Source of the DNA: Algibacter_G agarivorans
Lineage (GTDB): Bacteria > Bacteroidota > Bacteroidia > Flavobacteriales > Flavobacteriaceae
DNA length: 64,000 nt
Direction of reading: 5' to 3'
Assembly: GCF_039543245.1 (NCBI RefSeq)
Contig: NZ_BAABJJ010000001.1
Coordinates: 1 to 64,000, forward strand
Part shown: one piece after another, positions 32,628 through 40,200 of the stretch
Layout of the letters: every line of letters starts with the position of its first letter
How positions within the stretch are numbered: the stretch's first letter is position 1
Program-made: the position numbers and the translations under genes
Notes under the pieces: generated by a model
What the model was told of the DNA's origin: nothing
Seen by the model: only the letters and a program-made list of their open reading frames with translations
Databases searched by the model: none

Positions 32628-33407
32628 ATGGCTAAAAAGAAAGAAGTAACTGTTGAAGAGCGCTTAAGAGCTTTATACGATTTACAACTCATCGATTCTC
32701 GTATAGATGAAATAAGAAATGTTCGTGGAGAACTTCCTTTAGAAGTTCGTGACTTAGAAGATGAAGTTGCTGGATTAAACATGAGATTAGAAAAATTGGT
32801 TTCTAATTTAGAAGTTATTGATAACGATATTACTAGCAAAAAGAATTTGATTGAAGAGTCAAAAGCTTTAATGAAAAAATATGCTGAACAACAAAAAAAC
32901 GTTAGAAATAACAGGGAATTCAATTCACTTACTAAAGAAGTTGAATTTCAAGAATTAGAAATTGAATTGGCTGATAAGCACATTAAAGAATTCAAGGTTC
33001 AAATTGAGCAGAAAAAAGAAGTGATTGCAGAAACTAAAGAACGTTTAAAAGAGCGTGAAAATCACTTAAAGCACAAGAAAAGTGAGTTAGATGCAATTTT
33101 AGCTGAAACTGAAAAAGAAGAGCAAGCTTTAATTGGTAAATCTGAAGATTACAAAAAACAGATTGAAGCGCGTTTGGTTGCTGCTTATACCAGAATTAGA
33201 ACCAACGTTAAAAATGGCTTAGCGGTTGTACCAATTGAAAGAGGCGCTGCTGGCGGGTCTTTCTTTACAATTCCACCACAAGTACAAGTAGAGATTGCTT
33301 CTCGTAAAAAAGTAATTACCGATGAGCACAGTGGACGTATTTTGGTCGACGCTGAGTTAGCCGAAGAACAAAAAGCAAAAATGGAAAAAATGTTTTCTAA
33401 ACTATAA
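32628..33407 (+). CDS. DUF164-type coiled-coil protein lacking zinc-ribbon cysteines
   Basis: A 259-residue protein. Most of it (about 30-180) is a long antiparallel coiled coil rich in K and E. The C-terminal module has the DUF164 zinc-ribbon framework (GSFFTIPPQVQVEIASRKKVITDEHSGRILVD), but every position where the ribbon normally has Cys is replaced (A, S, D/E, H/S). So the zinc site is lost although the fold signature remains. The family is uncharacterised. It lies directly downstream of the Nif3-like gene. Confidence 0.85.
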   Translation: MAKKKEVTVEERLRALYDLQLIDSRIDEIRNVRGELPLEVRDLEDEVAGLNMRLEKLVSNLEVIDNDITSKKNLIEESKALMKKYAEQQKNVRNNREFNSLTKEVEFQELEIELADKHIKEFKVQIEQKKEVIAETKERLKERENHLKHKKSELDAILAETEKEEQALIGKSEDYKKQIEARLVAAYTRIRTNVKNGLAVVPIERGAAGGSFFTIPPQVQVEIASRKKVITDEHSGRILVDAELAEEQKAKMEKMFSKL

Positions 33408-33428
33408 TCCATTTCCAAATAGATATTT

Positions 33429-33458
33429 AAAACCTTCAGGAAACTGAAGGTTTTTTTT
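33429..33458 (+). terminator. Terminator of the Nif3-DUF164 unit
   Basis: Stem AACCTTCAG / CTGAAGGTT with a GAAA tetraloop and an eight-T run. Very clear plus-strand terminator. Confidence 0.85.
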
Positions 33459-33472
33459 ATGCTCAATAATTT

Positions 33473-33623
33473 GGGCGTTACCCGAAAGGGTCGGGCTTTC
33501 CGTTATATCTTTTTAAAACGTCATTGCGAGGAGTAAGCGACGTGGCAATCTGCCAATTTATAGTTCTATACTAAATTTATCGATTATAAGTTTTAAAAAG
33601 GATGCCACTGCAATCCCTAACGC
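33473..33623 (+). repeat. Dispersed structured repeat, copy 3, with nested GTCATTGCGAG repeat
   Basis: Starts GGGCGTTACCCGAAAGGGTC and ends GGATGCCACTGCAATCCCTAACGC. Between TATATCTTTTTAAAA and TTTTAAAAAGGATGCC it carries a unit beginning CGTCATTGCGAGGAGTAAGC (33519-33551), a copy of the repeat seen twice in trpF/trpB. It is the first part of an 857-bp gap without genes (33408-34264); the gap then holds a CAGTTTGCAGT tract (33625-33668) and the palindrome at 33753. Confidence 0.75.
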
Positions 33624-33752
33624 GGGACAGTTTGCAGTAGTCGGTTTGCAGTTAGCAGGTAGTTAGTGTACTTGAAAATTAAGTTCTTTATAATCAACTA
33701 AAAAATAAATTATTTTCTACTTGGTATAATAATGATTAAATAGCTTTGCTGG

Positions 33753-33832
33753 ACCCACCCCTTAATCCCCTCCAAGGAGGGGAAACTGTTGCGTATGAGT
33801 TTCCCCTCCTTGGAGGGGATTAAGGGGTGGGT
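33753..33832. repeat. Perfect 35-bp-arm palindrome (ACCCACCCCTTAATCCCC...)
   Basis: Arms 33753-33787 and 33798-33832 are exact inverted copies of 35 bp separated by 10 bp (GTTGCGTATG). The arm sequence (ACCCACCCCTTAATCCCCTC) is the same repeat that brackets the DUF559 gene at 43916-44346, here without a gene between the copies. Confidence 0.85.
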
Positions 33833-33849
33833 ATTTTTTTAAAAAGCTT

Positions 33850-34135
33850 AGCAAACCAAAACCTCAACAAAAAATCAACCCCCATATCAATTCAAAGAAT
33901 TGAACGCCAAGGTGTAGAATAGAAGAAGAAAAGCTCCGAGAGCAGGAGAACAAAGTCCGACGCAGCCTTTATCAAATCGGTTTTCATCCCAACAAAAATC
34001 GCGATAAAAAATTCCTTGACTTGGACTTGATTTTTTGGTTTTTGTATTTAGCTTTAAATGTCTCCTAGACATTCCTAAAAAAGCTAAATAGTGCATCAAG
34101 GCAAAATGAACATAGAAAAAAACAACCTATCACAT
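33850..34135. other. Non-coding tract, possible long dispersed repeat
   Basis: From about 33860 to 34120 the sequence has no convincing gene on either strand. It ends CATCAAGGCAAAATGAAC; a similar end TATCAAGACAAAATGAAC closes the 43080-43295 gap, and both tracts contain TTGATTTTTT-type segments. This suggests two diverged copies of one repeat. A 70-codon minus-strand frame here is rejected as coding. Confidence 0.3.
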
Positions 34136-34264
34136 TAAACCACTTTCAACATTAAAAAAAATTCCAATGACATAAATTGAAGCTTTATTATAAAACAAAT
34201 TTCACATAAAACCATTTAAGGTTTCGTATTTTTAAACGTCTATTATAAAAAGAAAAATGAAACC

Positions 34265-34924
34265 ATGAAACACATCATCCCAATATTAGCGTTAACCCTA
34301 TTCTTCAGTTGCCAAAACACAGCACAAACAAAAAAAGAACAAGACGCTGTAATTAATGCAGAACCTATAGAAGTTCCATTAAAAAACGGAAAAGCCAGAG
34401 CCTATTTTGCCAGTGGTTGTTTTTGGTGTGTAGAAGCCATTTATGAAAGCGTAAAAGGTGTAGACGAGTCTATTTCAGGATATTCCGGTGGGCATACAAA
34501 AAACCCAACTTACGCATCTAGCAACACAGGCAGAACAGGACATGCCGAAGCTGTAGAAATCATTTACGACCCCAAAATCGTAAGTTTTGAAACCTTAGTG
34601 GATGTGTATTTTGCATCGCAAAATGTAACCCAAGTAAACGGACAAGGAAACGACAGAGGCTCACAATACCGTTCTATTATTTTTTACCAAAATGACGAAC
34701 AAAAACAAATCATTCTAAAAAAGAAAGCCGCTTTAACTAAGACACTCCATGCTAAAATAGCAGCAGAAGTGTATCCGTTTCAAAAATTCTGGATAGCAGA
34801 AGATTATCATCAAGATTATGAAAAATTGCATCCCAACCATCCTTATATTCAAAATGTATCTATTCCAAGACTAAATCGATTTAAGGCTAAGTTCCCTAAG
34901 GATTTGCTTAAAGCAAGTCATTAA
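34265..34924 (+). CDS. msrA: Peptide-methionine (S)-S-oxide reductase, lipoprotein form
   Basis: Repairs oxidised methionine (S-sulfoxide) in proteins. 219 residues: a lipoprotein signal (ALTLFFSCQ, Cys16) and then the MsrA domain with the catalytic GCFWCVEA (about 52-59), SGYSGGHTKNPTY, GHAEAVEIIYDP, QYRSIIFY and AEDYHQDY. The signal places it in the periplasm or on the outer membrane, unlike cytoplasmic MsrA. It is the last housekeeping gene before the retron cassette; about 140 bp separate its stop from the cassette border. Confidence 0.93.
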   Translation: MKHIIPILALTLFFSCQNTAQTKKEQDAVINAEPIEVPLKNGKARAYFASGCFWCVEAIYESVKGVDESISGYSGGHTKNPTYASSNTGRTGHAEAVEIIYDPKIVSFETLVDVYFASQNVTQVNGQGNDRGSQYRSIIFYQNDEQKQIILKKKAALTKTLHAKIAAEVYPFQKFWIAEDYHQDYEKLHPNHPYIQNVSIPRLNRFKAKFPKDLLKASH

Positions 34925-34982
34925 AAACAAATCACTTTTATATAATATTTTTTTGATTTTTACGTAAGAAAAATTAATTACC

Positions 34983-35045
34983 TTTACGGGATAACGGTAA
35001 CAAAAAACTTACCATATCCCTACTTATTTACGGGATATCGGTAAT
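34983..35045. repeat. Direct repeats TTTACGGGATAACGGTAA upstream of the retron
   Basis: TTTACGGGATAACGGTAAC (34983-35001) and TTTACGGGATATCGGTAAT (35027-35045) match at 17 of 19 positions, 44 bp apart. Between them TTACCATATCCCTA (35009-35022) is a related inverted copy. They could be operator sites or remnants of an integration site. Found only here in the window. Confidence 0.5.
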
Positions 35046-35201
35046 AAAAGTTACTATATAACGAGTTGTGCTTCATTTCATCAAACCTTATGAAAAAATA
35101 AAAATTATCTGGAAACAAAAATAATTCATAACAGAATAGAAAAGTGCTGTAATTCAAATCTAAAAGCCAGCGGAATTTCCCCTTTAAGAGTTTTAAGATG
35201 G

Positions 35202-36422
35202 TTGGATAACTTTGAAAAAGAAGATTGGACTAAAGCATTAACTGTAGCAGAAAAAATTACTTATGTTTCTGAGGAGGAAATATATGCCCAATATAAACAT
35301 CTTCTTGAAAATTTATTTGATTCAATAAGAAAAGAAGATAAAATATTCTTACTTCCTTCAAAAGTTCAAGATATAACGACTGGCTCAGGTAAAAGCTCAC
35401 AGTTAATGACTTATTATATAAAAAAAATAATTGAAAATTTACCTGATGAACAAAGTAATAGGATTATTTTTTTATCTAATTCTAGAAATGGTCAAAAATT
35501 TAAAAACGATTTAAAAAAAAATGCTGTACTGGTAATTTTTGATGATTATATAGGTAGTGGACATCAAATTTATAATTTTATTAATAAGGTAATATTTAAA
35601 CTACACAAACAATATTATTCCGAGTTAGATTCAACCTATATTTTATCTCTATACATATCAGAAAATGGAGAATCATATCTTAATTTAAAGCTTCCCAACT
35701 GGAATATAATATCTCAACCCCGAAAAAGAGCTTTTTCGAGAAGAGGTTCCGTTTTCGGTTATGAAAAAAAAATGAAAGTGATTCGTGAATTTTGTCATAA
35801 ATATGGTGAACAATTTTTTATTTGGGATATTAATAAAGATGGAGTAAAAAAGAAAGTTAGTTTATCACTTGGATACAAAAATTCACAAGAACTAATTTCA
35901 TTTTGCTACAGAACACCAAATAATACTTTACCAATAATCTGGAGTAGTGCTAATAATTGGCATCCTCTATTTCCACGTTTTGCGAATGATATTATAAGTG
36001 AAGCTAAGGATTACAGAAAAGAGTCTGCTTTTCTTTTACATAAAGCTAAACTAGTATTTAAAAATAATTATGCTTTAATAACTGGAATTATTAAAGAAGA
36101 TGATGGTAAATTAAATTCCTACATTACTCAAAACGATGTTTTATTACTCTGTGTTATGAGACTTAAAAAAAATGGAGCAAATTTAGCCTCAATCTGTCAG
36201 AAGTTAGACATTAGACTTTTTGATTATGATGAATTAATTAAAGACGGCTACAATAGAGGTTTATTTACTATTGACGGCAATTTTACTGATATTGGAACAA
36301 TTGAATATAATCACATAAATTCGTTAAAAAACAAATATGATTACGACCTTTATTGGAAACATAATTTTGAAAACCCAAATAATGTGTTTTATATACCTAA
36401 AAAATTCAATGGGAGGACATAA
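35202..36422 (+). CDS. Retron effector: phosphoribosyltransferase-like protein with winged-helix domain
   Basis: A 406-residue protein from the TTG at 35202. The core is PRTase-like: TGSGKSSQLMTYYIKK (about 60-75), IIFLSNSRNGQKF, and the PRPP-loop-like AVLVIFDDYIGSGHQI (about 108-123) with the adjacent acidic pair and SG. The C-terminal part (about 300-395: DVLLLCVMRLKKNGANLASICQKL, GLFTIDGNFTDIGTIEY) looks like a winged helix. Such proteins accompany retrons of the Ec73-like class (type III in one scheme, from memory) and are thought to be toxic when the RT-msDNA complex is disturbed. The frame is open upstream to 35094 and encodes RWLDNF-type domain sequence, so the true N-terminus is probably earlier (ATG at 35090 is one base out of frame). 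Confidence 0.75.
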   Translation: MDNFEKEDWTKALTVAEKITYVSEEEIYAQYKHLLENLFDSIRKEDKIFLLPSKVQDITTGSGKSSQLMTYYIKKIIENLPDEQSNRIIFLSNSRNGQKFKNDLKKNAVLVIFDDYIGSGHQIYNFINKVIFKLHKQYYSELDSTYILSLYISENGESYLNLKLPNWNIISQPRKRAFSRRGSVFGYEKKMKVIREFCHKYGEQFFIWDINKDGVKKKVSLSLGYKNSQELISFCYRTPNNTLPIIWSSANNWHPLFPRFANDIISEAKDYRKESAFLLHKAKLVFKNNYALITGIIKEDDGKLNSYITQNDVLLLCVMRLKKNGANLASICQKLDIRLFDYDELIKDGYNRGLFTIDGNFTDIGTIEYNHINSLKNKYDYDLYWKHNFENPNNVFYIPKKFNGRT

Positions 36423-36583
36423 TAAGAGTTAGCTTATACTTCTATATGAAGTTCCACGATGTATTCGTCGTGGTATTATAATACATCTAAACATCTTAAT
36501 GGTGATACATTTTGTGCCAAAAGCACCACCATTAACAGCCTGAGCAAACTCAGTCTGCTATTCAAGTAAGAAGTAACTATTAT
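36418..36583 (+). ncRNA. Putative retron msr-msd RNA
   Basis: The 164-bp gap between effector and RT folds into: hairpin ACTTC-TATAT-GAAGT (36438-36452); CCACGA / TCGTGG (36454-36473); a long hairpin with a 9-bp stem TTAATGGTG / CACCATTAA (36496-36504, 36527-36535) and inner TTTTG-TGC-CAAAA; and CTGAG-CAAA-CTCAG (36540-36553). Possible a1/a2 pairing is ATAATAAGAGTT (36419-36430) with AACTATTAT (36575-36583), imperfect, with a bulge. TTAGC at 36429-36433 resembles the branching-G context of known msr RNAs (candidate G36432). The hairpins are seen; msr/msd limits are inferred. Confidence 0.7.
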
Positions 36584-36586
36584 ATT

Positions 36587-37984
36587 ATGTCCATTCCTAT
36601 TGAAAATTATAAAAAAAAGGCAAAAGCTAAACGTCATTCAAAAGTCTTTATAAAAGACATTGACACTTATACAAAGAGACTTAAAGAAAATAATTTGCCT
36701 ATCATATTTTCTATTACCCATCTATCAAAGTGCTTAAATATTAAGCCCTCAGAATTGTTAAGCATTGCAGAATATGGCAATTTTTTTGATGTAAAAAATA
36801 AAACGGTTCTCTACAACTATCAAATTAAGAAATCAAAAAAATGGTTAGAATCAATAAAACTATACCTTACTTCTTTAAATAAAAAATATAATCCTTTTTA
36901 TAAGAAACGTAAAGAAGCTAACGACCAATTATTAATAGATGACATATTAAATGAGATTCAACCATTTGAAAATATAAATGAAGAAAAATCTAATGCCTCA
37001 TTACTAGATAACTCATTTAAAGAAAATGCACCATTTGAAAACGAAGAAGATTTTTATTACGATGATATAAATGAATATAATGTTATAAATAGTAATTATA
37101 AATTTTTTAAAATAAAGAAAAAAAATGGTGGTCATAGAGAAATTATGGCACCGAAAGGGCAACTCAAAAATATTCAAAGATGGATTAATTTCTACATCCT
37201 AAATCAAATAGAAATTCACCCTAATTGCTTCGGTTTTATTAAAAATCGTTCAATTAAAAACAATGCAAAAATTCACATAAACCAAGAATGTATCTTAAAT
37301 ATAGATTTGCTTAAATTCTTTGATACAATTACTCAAGAAAGAGTTTTTGGTATGTTTAAGCAATTTGGTTATCACCCGAATTTAGCTCGACTACTGGCAA
37401 GTCTTACAACCGCGAAACATAAAGAGTGGTTTTGGAATCAAATAGACTTAAACAAACATCCTGAATTAAAAAAACTAGTAGAAAAGAAACCTAAGATTAT
37501 TCCTCAAGGAGCACCAACTAGTCCTTCCATTTCAAATATTATATGCAGAAGACTGGACAATAGATTAAATAAGTTAGCTCTTAAATGCAACTGTAAATAT
37601 TCGAGATATGCGGATGATATAACATTCTCAGGTCGTAAATCGGACTTACCGACTTTAAAATTAATAAACAAAATTATTAGAGAAGAAGGCTTTTTTACGA
37701 ATACTGATAAAATAGGGTTTTATTCTAAAGGAAGTAAACAATACGTAACTGGATTAGCAATTAATGATGGAGTACGTATTCCTAGAAAAAGGAAGAGAGA
37801 AATAAGACAAATTTTACATTACTGTAAGATAAATGGTGTTGAAAATCATAAAAAAAATACTGGTATTGAAAATAAAAAACAATTTAAAGAATGGTTAGCA
37901 GGAAACATAGCTTTCATTCACGATATTGAACCTAGAAAAGCTAAAAAACTTTGGGATAAGTTCAACGATTTAGAATGGGAATAA
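36587..37984 (+). CDS. Retron reverse transcriptase
   Basis: A 465-residue RT. Retron hallmarks are all present: NAxxH as NAKIH (226-230), QGAPTSPSISN (307-317), catalytic YADD (341-344) in RYADDITFSG, and the VTG motif (387-389) in QYVTGLAIN; the first catalytic Asp is in LNIDLLKFFDTI (D240). The N-terminal about 165 residues are an unusual extension with a helical, Lys-rich part and an acidic linker. There is no maturase, endonuclease or integrase domain. It should copy part of the adjacent RNA into msDNA and hold the effector in an inactive complex. Starts 3 bp after the predicted a2 arm. Confidence 0.92.
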   Translation: MSIPIENYKKKAKAKRHSKVFIKDIDTYTKRLKENNLPIIFSITHLSKCLNIKPSELLSIAEYGNFFDVKNKTVLYNYQIKKSKKWLESIKLYLTSLNKKYNPFYKKRKEANDQLLIDDILNEIQPFENINEEKSNASLLDNSFKENAPFENEEDFYYDDINEYNVINSNYKFFKIKKKNGGHREIMAPKGQLKNIQRWINFYILNQIEIHPNCFGFIKNRSIKNNAKIHINQECILNIDLLKFFDTITQERVFGMFKQFGYHPNLARLLASLTTAKHKEWFWNQIDLNKHPELKKLVEKKPKIIPQGAPTSPSISNIICRRLDNRLNKLALKCNCKYSRYADDITFSGRKSDLPTLKLINKIIREEGFFTNTDKIGFYSKGSKQYVTGLAINDGVRIPRKRKREIRQILHYCKINGVENHKKNTGIENKKQFKEWLAGNIAFIHDIEPRKAKKLWDKFNDLEWE

Positions 37985-38049
37985 AAACGAAAGCACAACA
38001 TGCGGATATAACAAATAAAATTCAAGTAAATTCTCTCAAAATTTAAAAC

Positions 38050-38856
38050 CTAAACCTTCATAGCCTTCAAAGTAAAAATCAAAGGATACAACTTATCTTC
38101 GGTTACAAACATTCCAGAATCTGTTTTTTTCAAATTTGGTAATACATCATAAGGGCTTTCGTCATATTCTTTCAAAAACTCAATTTGTAATCCAGCTTCA
38201 GTTAACGCATTAATAACCTCGCTTAAACCATGGTTCCATCCATATTCTTTACTTACCATTTTTGATTCTTGGTTAGCGTAAGTCCCTTCATATGCTTCAT
38301 AAATTACGTCGTCTTGCATATAACCATATTTCATAACGGGTTTATCATCTAAATAATCAAACATCCAAACTATCGGGTGGAATTCAGCCATAAAAAATGT
38401 ACCTCCTTTTTTTAATCGTTCAGCAATCATTTTACCCCAAGGTTTCAAATCTGGCAACCAACCAATCACACCATAACTGGTAAAAACAATATCAAAAGTA
38501 TCTTTTACAAATTCCGAAGTATCCAAAACATTACAGCAAACAAATTCAGCGTCAAGCTTTAATTCATTATTTAAATGCTGCGCCAGTTTAATGCCTTCAT
38601 CACTCAAATCTACACCTGTGCATTTCGCTCCCATCCTGCTCCAACTCAAGGTGTCTTGTCCAAAATGGCATTGTAAATGCAATAACGATTTTCCAGAAAC
38701 ATCGCCTAAAGCTTCTAATTCATAAGGCATTAAAGAGGATTTTCCTTTTTTAAAAGCTTCCATATTATACATATCGCTGTTGGCATGCACTTTTACCTTA
38801 TCATTCCAAGTGGCTTTGTTAGTCCTAAAATAATTGTCGTTATTAATCATCTTCAA
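38050..38856 (-). CDS. Class I SAM-dependent methyltransferase
   Basis: A 268-residue Rossmann-fold methyltransferase. Motif I is KSLLHLQCHFGQDTLSWSRMGAKCTGVDLSDEGIKLA (about 55-91) with the SAM-binding H-x-G-x-[DE]-like loop replaced by LQCHFGQD, typical of this Bacteroidota family; then VCCNVLDTSE, FDIVFTSYGVIGWLPDL and GGTFFMAEFHPIVWMFDY. Substrate unknown. It is just outside the retron cassette and divergent from the lipoprotein gene at 38884, with a 27-bp gap. Confidence 0.88.
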   Translation of the reverse strand: MKMINNDNYFRTNKATWNDKVKVHANSDMYNMEAFKKGKSSLMPYELEALGDVSGKSLLHLQCHFGQDTLSWSRMGAKCTGVDLSDEGIKLAQHLNNELKLDAEFVCCNVLDTSEFVKDTFDIVFTSYGVIGWLPDLKPWGKMIAERLKKGGTFFMAEFHPIVWMFDYLDDKPVMKYGYMQDDVIYEAYEGTYANQESKMVSKEYGWNHGLSEVINALTEAGLQIEFLKEYDESPYDVLPNLKKTDSGMFVTEDKLYPLIFTLKAMKV

Positions 38857-38883
38857 ATTATATCTTTACAAAAAATCTAAATT

Positions 38884-39552
38884 ATGAAAAACTTCATTTA
38901 TATTACTTTTACCATGCTTGTATTTGTTGCTTGTAAAAAAGAAAACAAAAAGCAGGTTGAATCTAAACCAATATCCATTGCCGAAAAAATTGCCAACGCG
39001 CATGGTTTTGAAAACTGGAAACAGGTTTCTGAAATTCAATTCGCTTTTAATGTAAACAAAGACAGCAGCCATTTTGGACGTTCATGGATTTGGAAACCTA
39101 AAACCAATGAAGTAACATCTTTTAGCAAAAAAGACACGCTAACCTACAACAGAAATAAAATAGATTCAACCCTCACAAAAACAGATCGTAGTTTTATAAA
39201 TGATAAATATTGGTTATTAGTTCCTTTTCAGTTAGTTTGGGATGAAAGCGCAACGATTTCTGAAGCTACTAAAGAAGAAAGCCCAATCAACAAAATTCAA
39301 CTAAACAAAATTACCATAAGCTATCCCAATGAAGGTGGTTATACTCCAGGAGATGCTTACGACATTTATTTCGGAGATGATTTTTTAATTAAAGAATGGA
39401 TTTTCAGAAAAGGGAATCAAAAAGAACCTTCATTGATAGCAACTTTTGAAAACCATCAAGATTTTAATGGTATTAAAATAGCATTAAATCATAAAAAACC
39501 TGAAGGCAACTGGAATTTAAATTTTACAAACATTAAAGTTTTAAAAGAGTAA
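38884..39552 (+). CDS. Conserved lipoprotein (possibly DUF6503)
   Basis: A 222-residue lipoprotein with the lipobox LVFVAC (Cys17). The mature part has AEKIANAHGFENWKQVSEIQFAFNV, WIWKPKTNEVT, and later GGYTPGDAYDIYFGDDFLIKEWIFRKGNQ and FNGIKIALNHKKPEG. It is beta-rich and has no catalytic motif that I recognise; the assignment to DUF6503 is from memory and weak. Common in Flavobacteria. Divergent from the methyltransferase gene; no other gene follows on the same strand before the CDGSH gene. Confidence 0.75.
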   Translation: MKNFIYITFTMLVFVACKKENKKQVESKPISIAEKIANAHGFENWKQVSEIQFAFNVNKDSSHFGRSWIWKPKTNEVTSFSKKDTLTYNRNKIDSTLTKTDRSFINDKYWLLVPFQLVWDESATISEATKEESPINKIQLNKITISYPNEGGYTPGDAYDIYFGDDFLIKEWIFRKGNQKEPSLIATFENHQDFNGIKIALNHKKPEGNWNLNFTNIKVLKE

Positions 39553-39662
39553 AATTTCGCGATTTCGGTATTAGTAAAACCACAATAAAAGTGGGCATAT
39601 AAAGCTTCGTATTATTTTTCAGCTTTATCGCTTATAGATTATAGCGTTTTTTCATTTTCAAA

Positions 39663-40082
39663 TTAACCTTTAAATTCTGCTTTAATATGTGCCCCATCGC
39701 AATATGGTTTGTTGTTTGATTTTCCACATCTACAGAAAGCAGTTGTTTTATTCTTAATTTCAGAAGAACCATCTTTAGCAACGACCTTAAGTGTACCATA
39801 AACCAGCAAAGGACCATTTTCTAAAACTTCAACTTTAGTTTCTAGAATTTCAGAGGTTTTATCATCTTCAGCATTCATATAATAACGCAACGCGCCAGAA
39901 GGACATTGCTTCACTTGGTTTATAATAGCTTCGGTTTTTGCAGTATCCATTTTTATCCACGGTCTCAGTCTAGGTCGAAATACCGCTGGTAATCCTTTAG
40001 CACAAATTCCAGAATGAATACACTTTTCAGCTTCCCAAACCACTGTTATTTCTCCATTTGAATATTCCTTTATTTTTCCCAT
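39663..40082 (-). CDS. Iron-sulfur protein with Fer4_19 and CDGSH domains
   Basis: A 139-residue protein of two small Fe-S modules. N-terminal (about 12-70): EKCIHSGICAKGLPAVFR and KQCPSGALRYY, the divergent 4Fe-4S pattern of Fer4_19. C-terminal (about 98-135): TAFCRCGKSNNKPYCDGAH, the CDGSH 2Fe-2S signature (C-X-C-X2-S-X3-P-X-C-D-G-X2-H). The combination is a known small redox protein of unknown role. It is convergent with the lipoprotein and divergent from kynU. Confidence 0.88.
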   Translation of the reverse strand: MGKIKEYSNGEITVVWEAEKCIHSGICAKGLPAVFRPRLRPWIKMDTAKTEAIINQVKQCPSGALRYYMNAEDDKTSEILETKVEVLENGPLLVYGTLKVVAKDGSSEIKNKTTAFCRCGKSNNKPYCDGAHIKAEFKG

Positions 40083-40167
40083 AGCTTTAACTTTTTACTA
40101 AATATACAAAAAAATAGACGCCTTTTAAACTTCTGTTGTTCGTGTTCATTTCTAACTTTATAATTCT

Positions 40168-40175
40168 TATTTTTG
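40168..40175 (+). promoter_or_regulatory. Promoter -7-like element before kynU
   Basis: TATTTTTG fits TAnnTTTG, 25 nt upstream of the TTG start of kynU. The -33 region has only a partial TTG-containing match. It may drive the kynurenine cluster. Confidence 0.35.
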
Positions 40176-40200
40176 TTAGAAACCCATAAACCAACACACT

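Larger units (their letters stand above)
35065..37999 (+). mobile_element. Retron cassette flanked by short inverted repeats
   Basis: GTTGTGCTT (35065-35073) and its inverted copy AAGCACAAC (37991-37999) enclose exactly the effector gene, the ncRNA and the reverse transcriptase gene. The similarity extends outward imperfectly (TATA sequences 5-7 bp outside on both sides). Order effector, msr-msd, RT on one strand is standard for retrons. The cassette is inserted between msrA and a methyltransferase gene. A border role for the repeats is inferred; it could be chance, as 9-bp repeats are short. Confidence 0.55.

Noticed and set aside
33887..34099. A 70-codon minus-strand open frame in the gap before msrA
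   Set aside because: No recognisable domain, odd composition (Cys, Phe, Leu rich, low complexity), and it lies in a tract similar to the repeat-derived gap at 43043-43312. More likely a repeat than a gene.
36587..37984. Group II intron or diversity-generating retroelement
   Set aside because: No maturase or endonuclease domain, no template/variable repeat pair, and the retron-specific NAxxH and VTG motifs are present.
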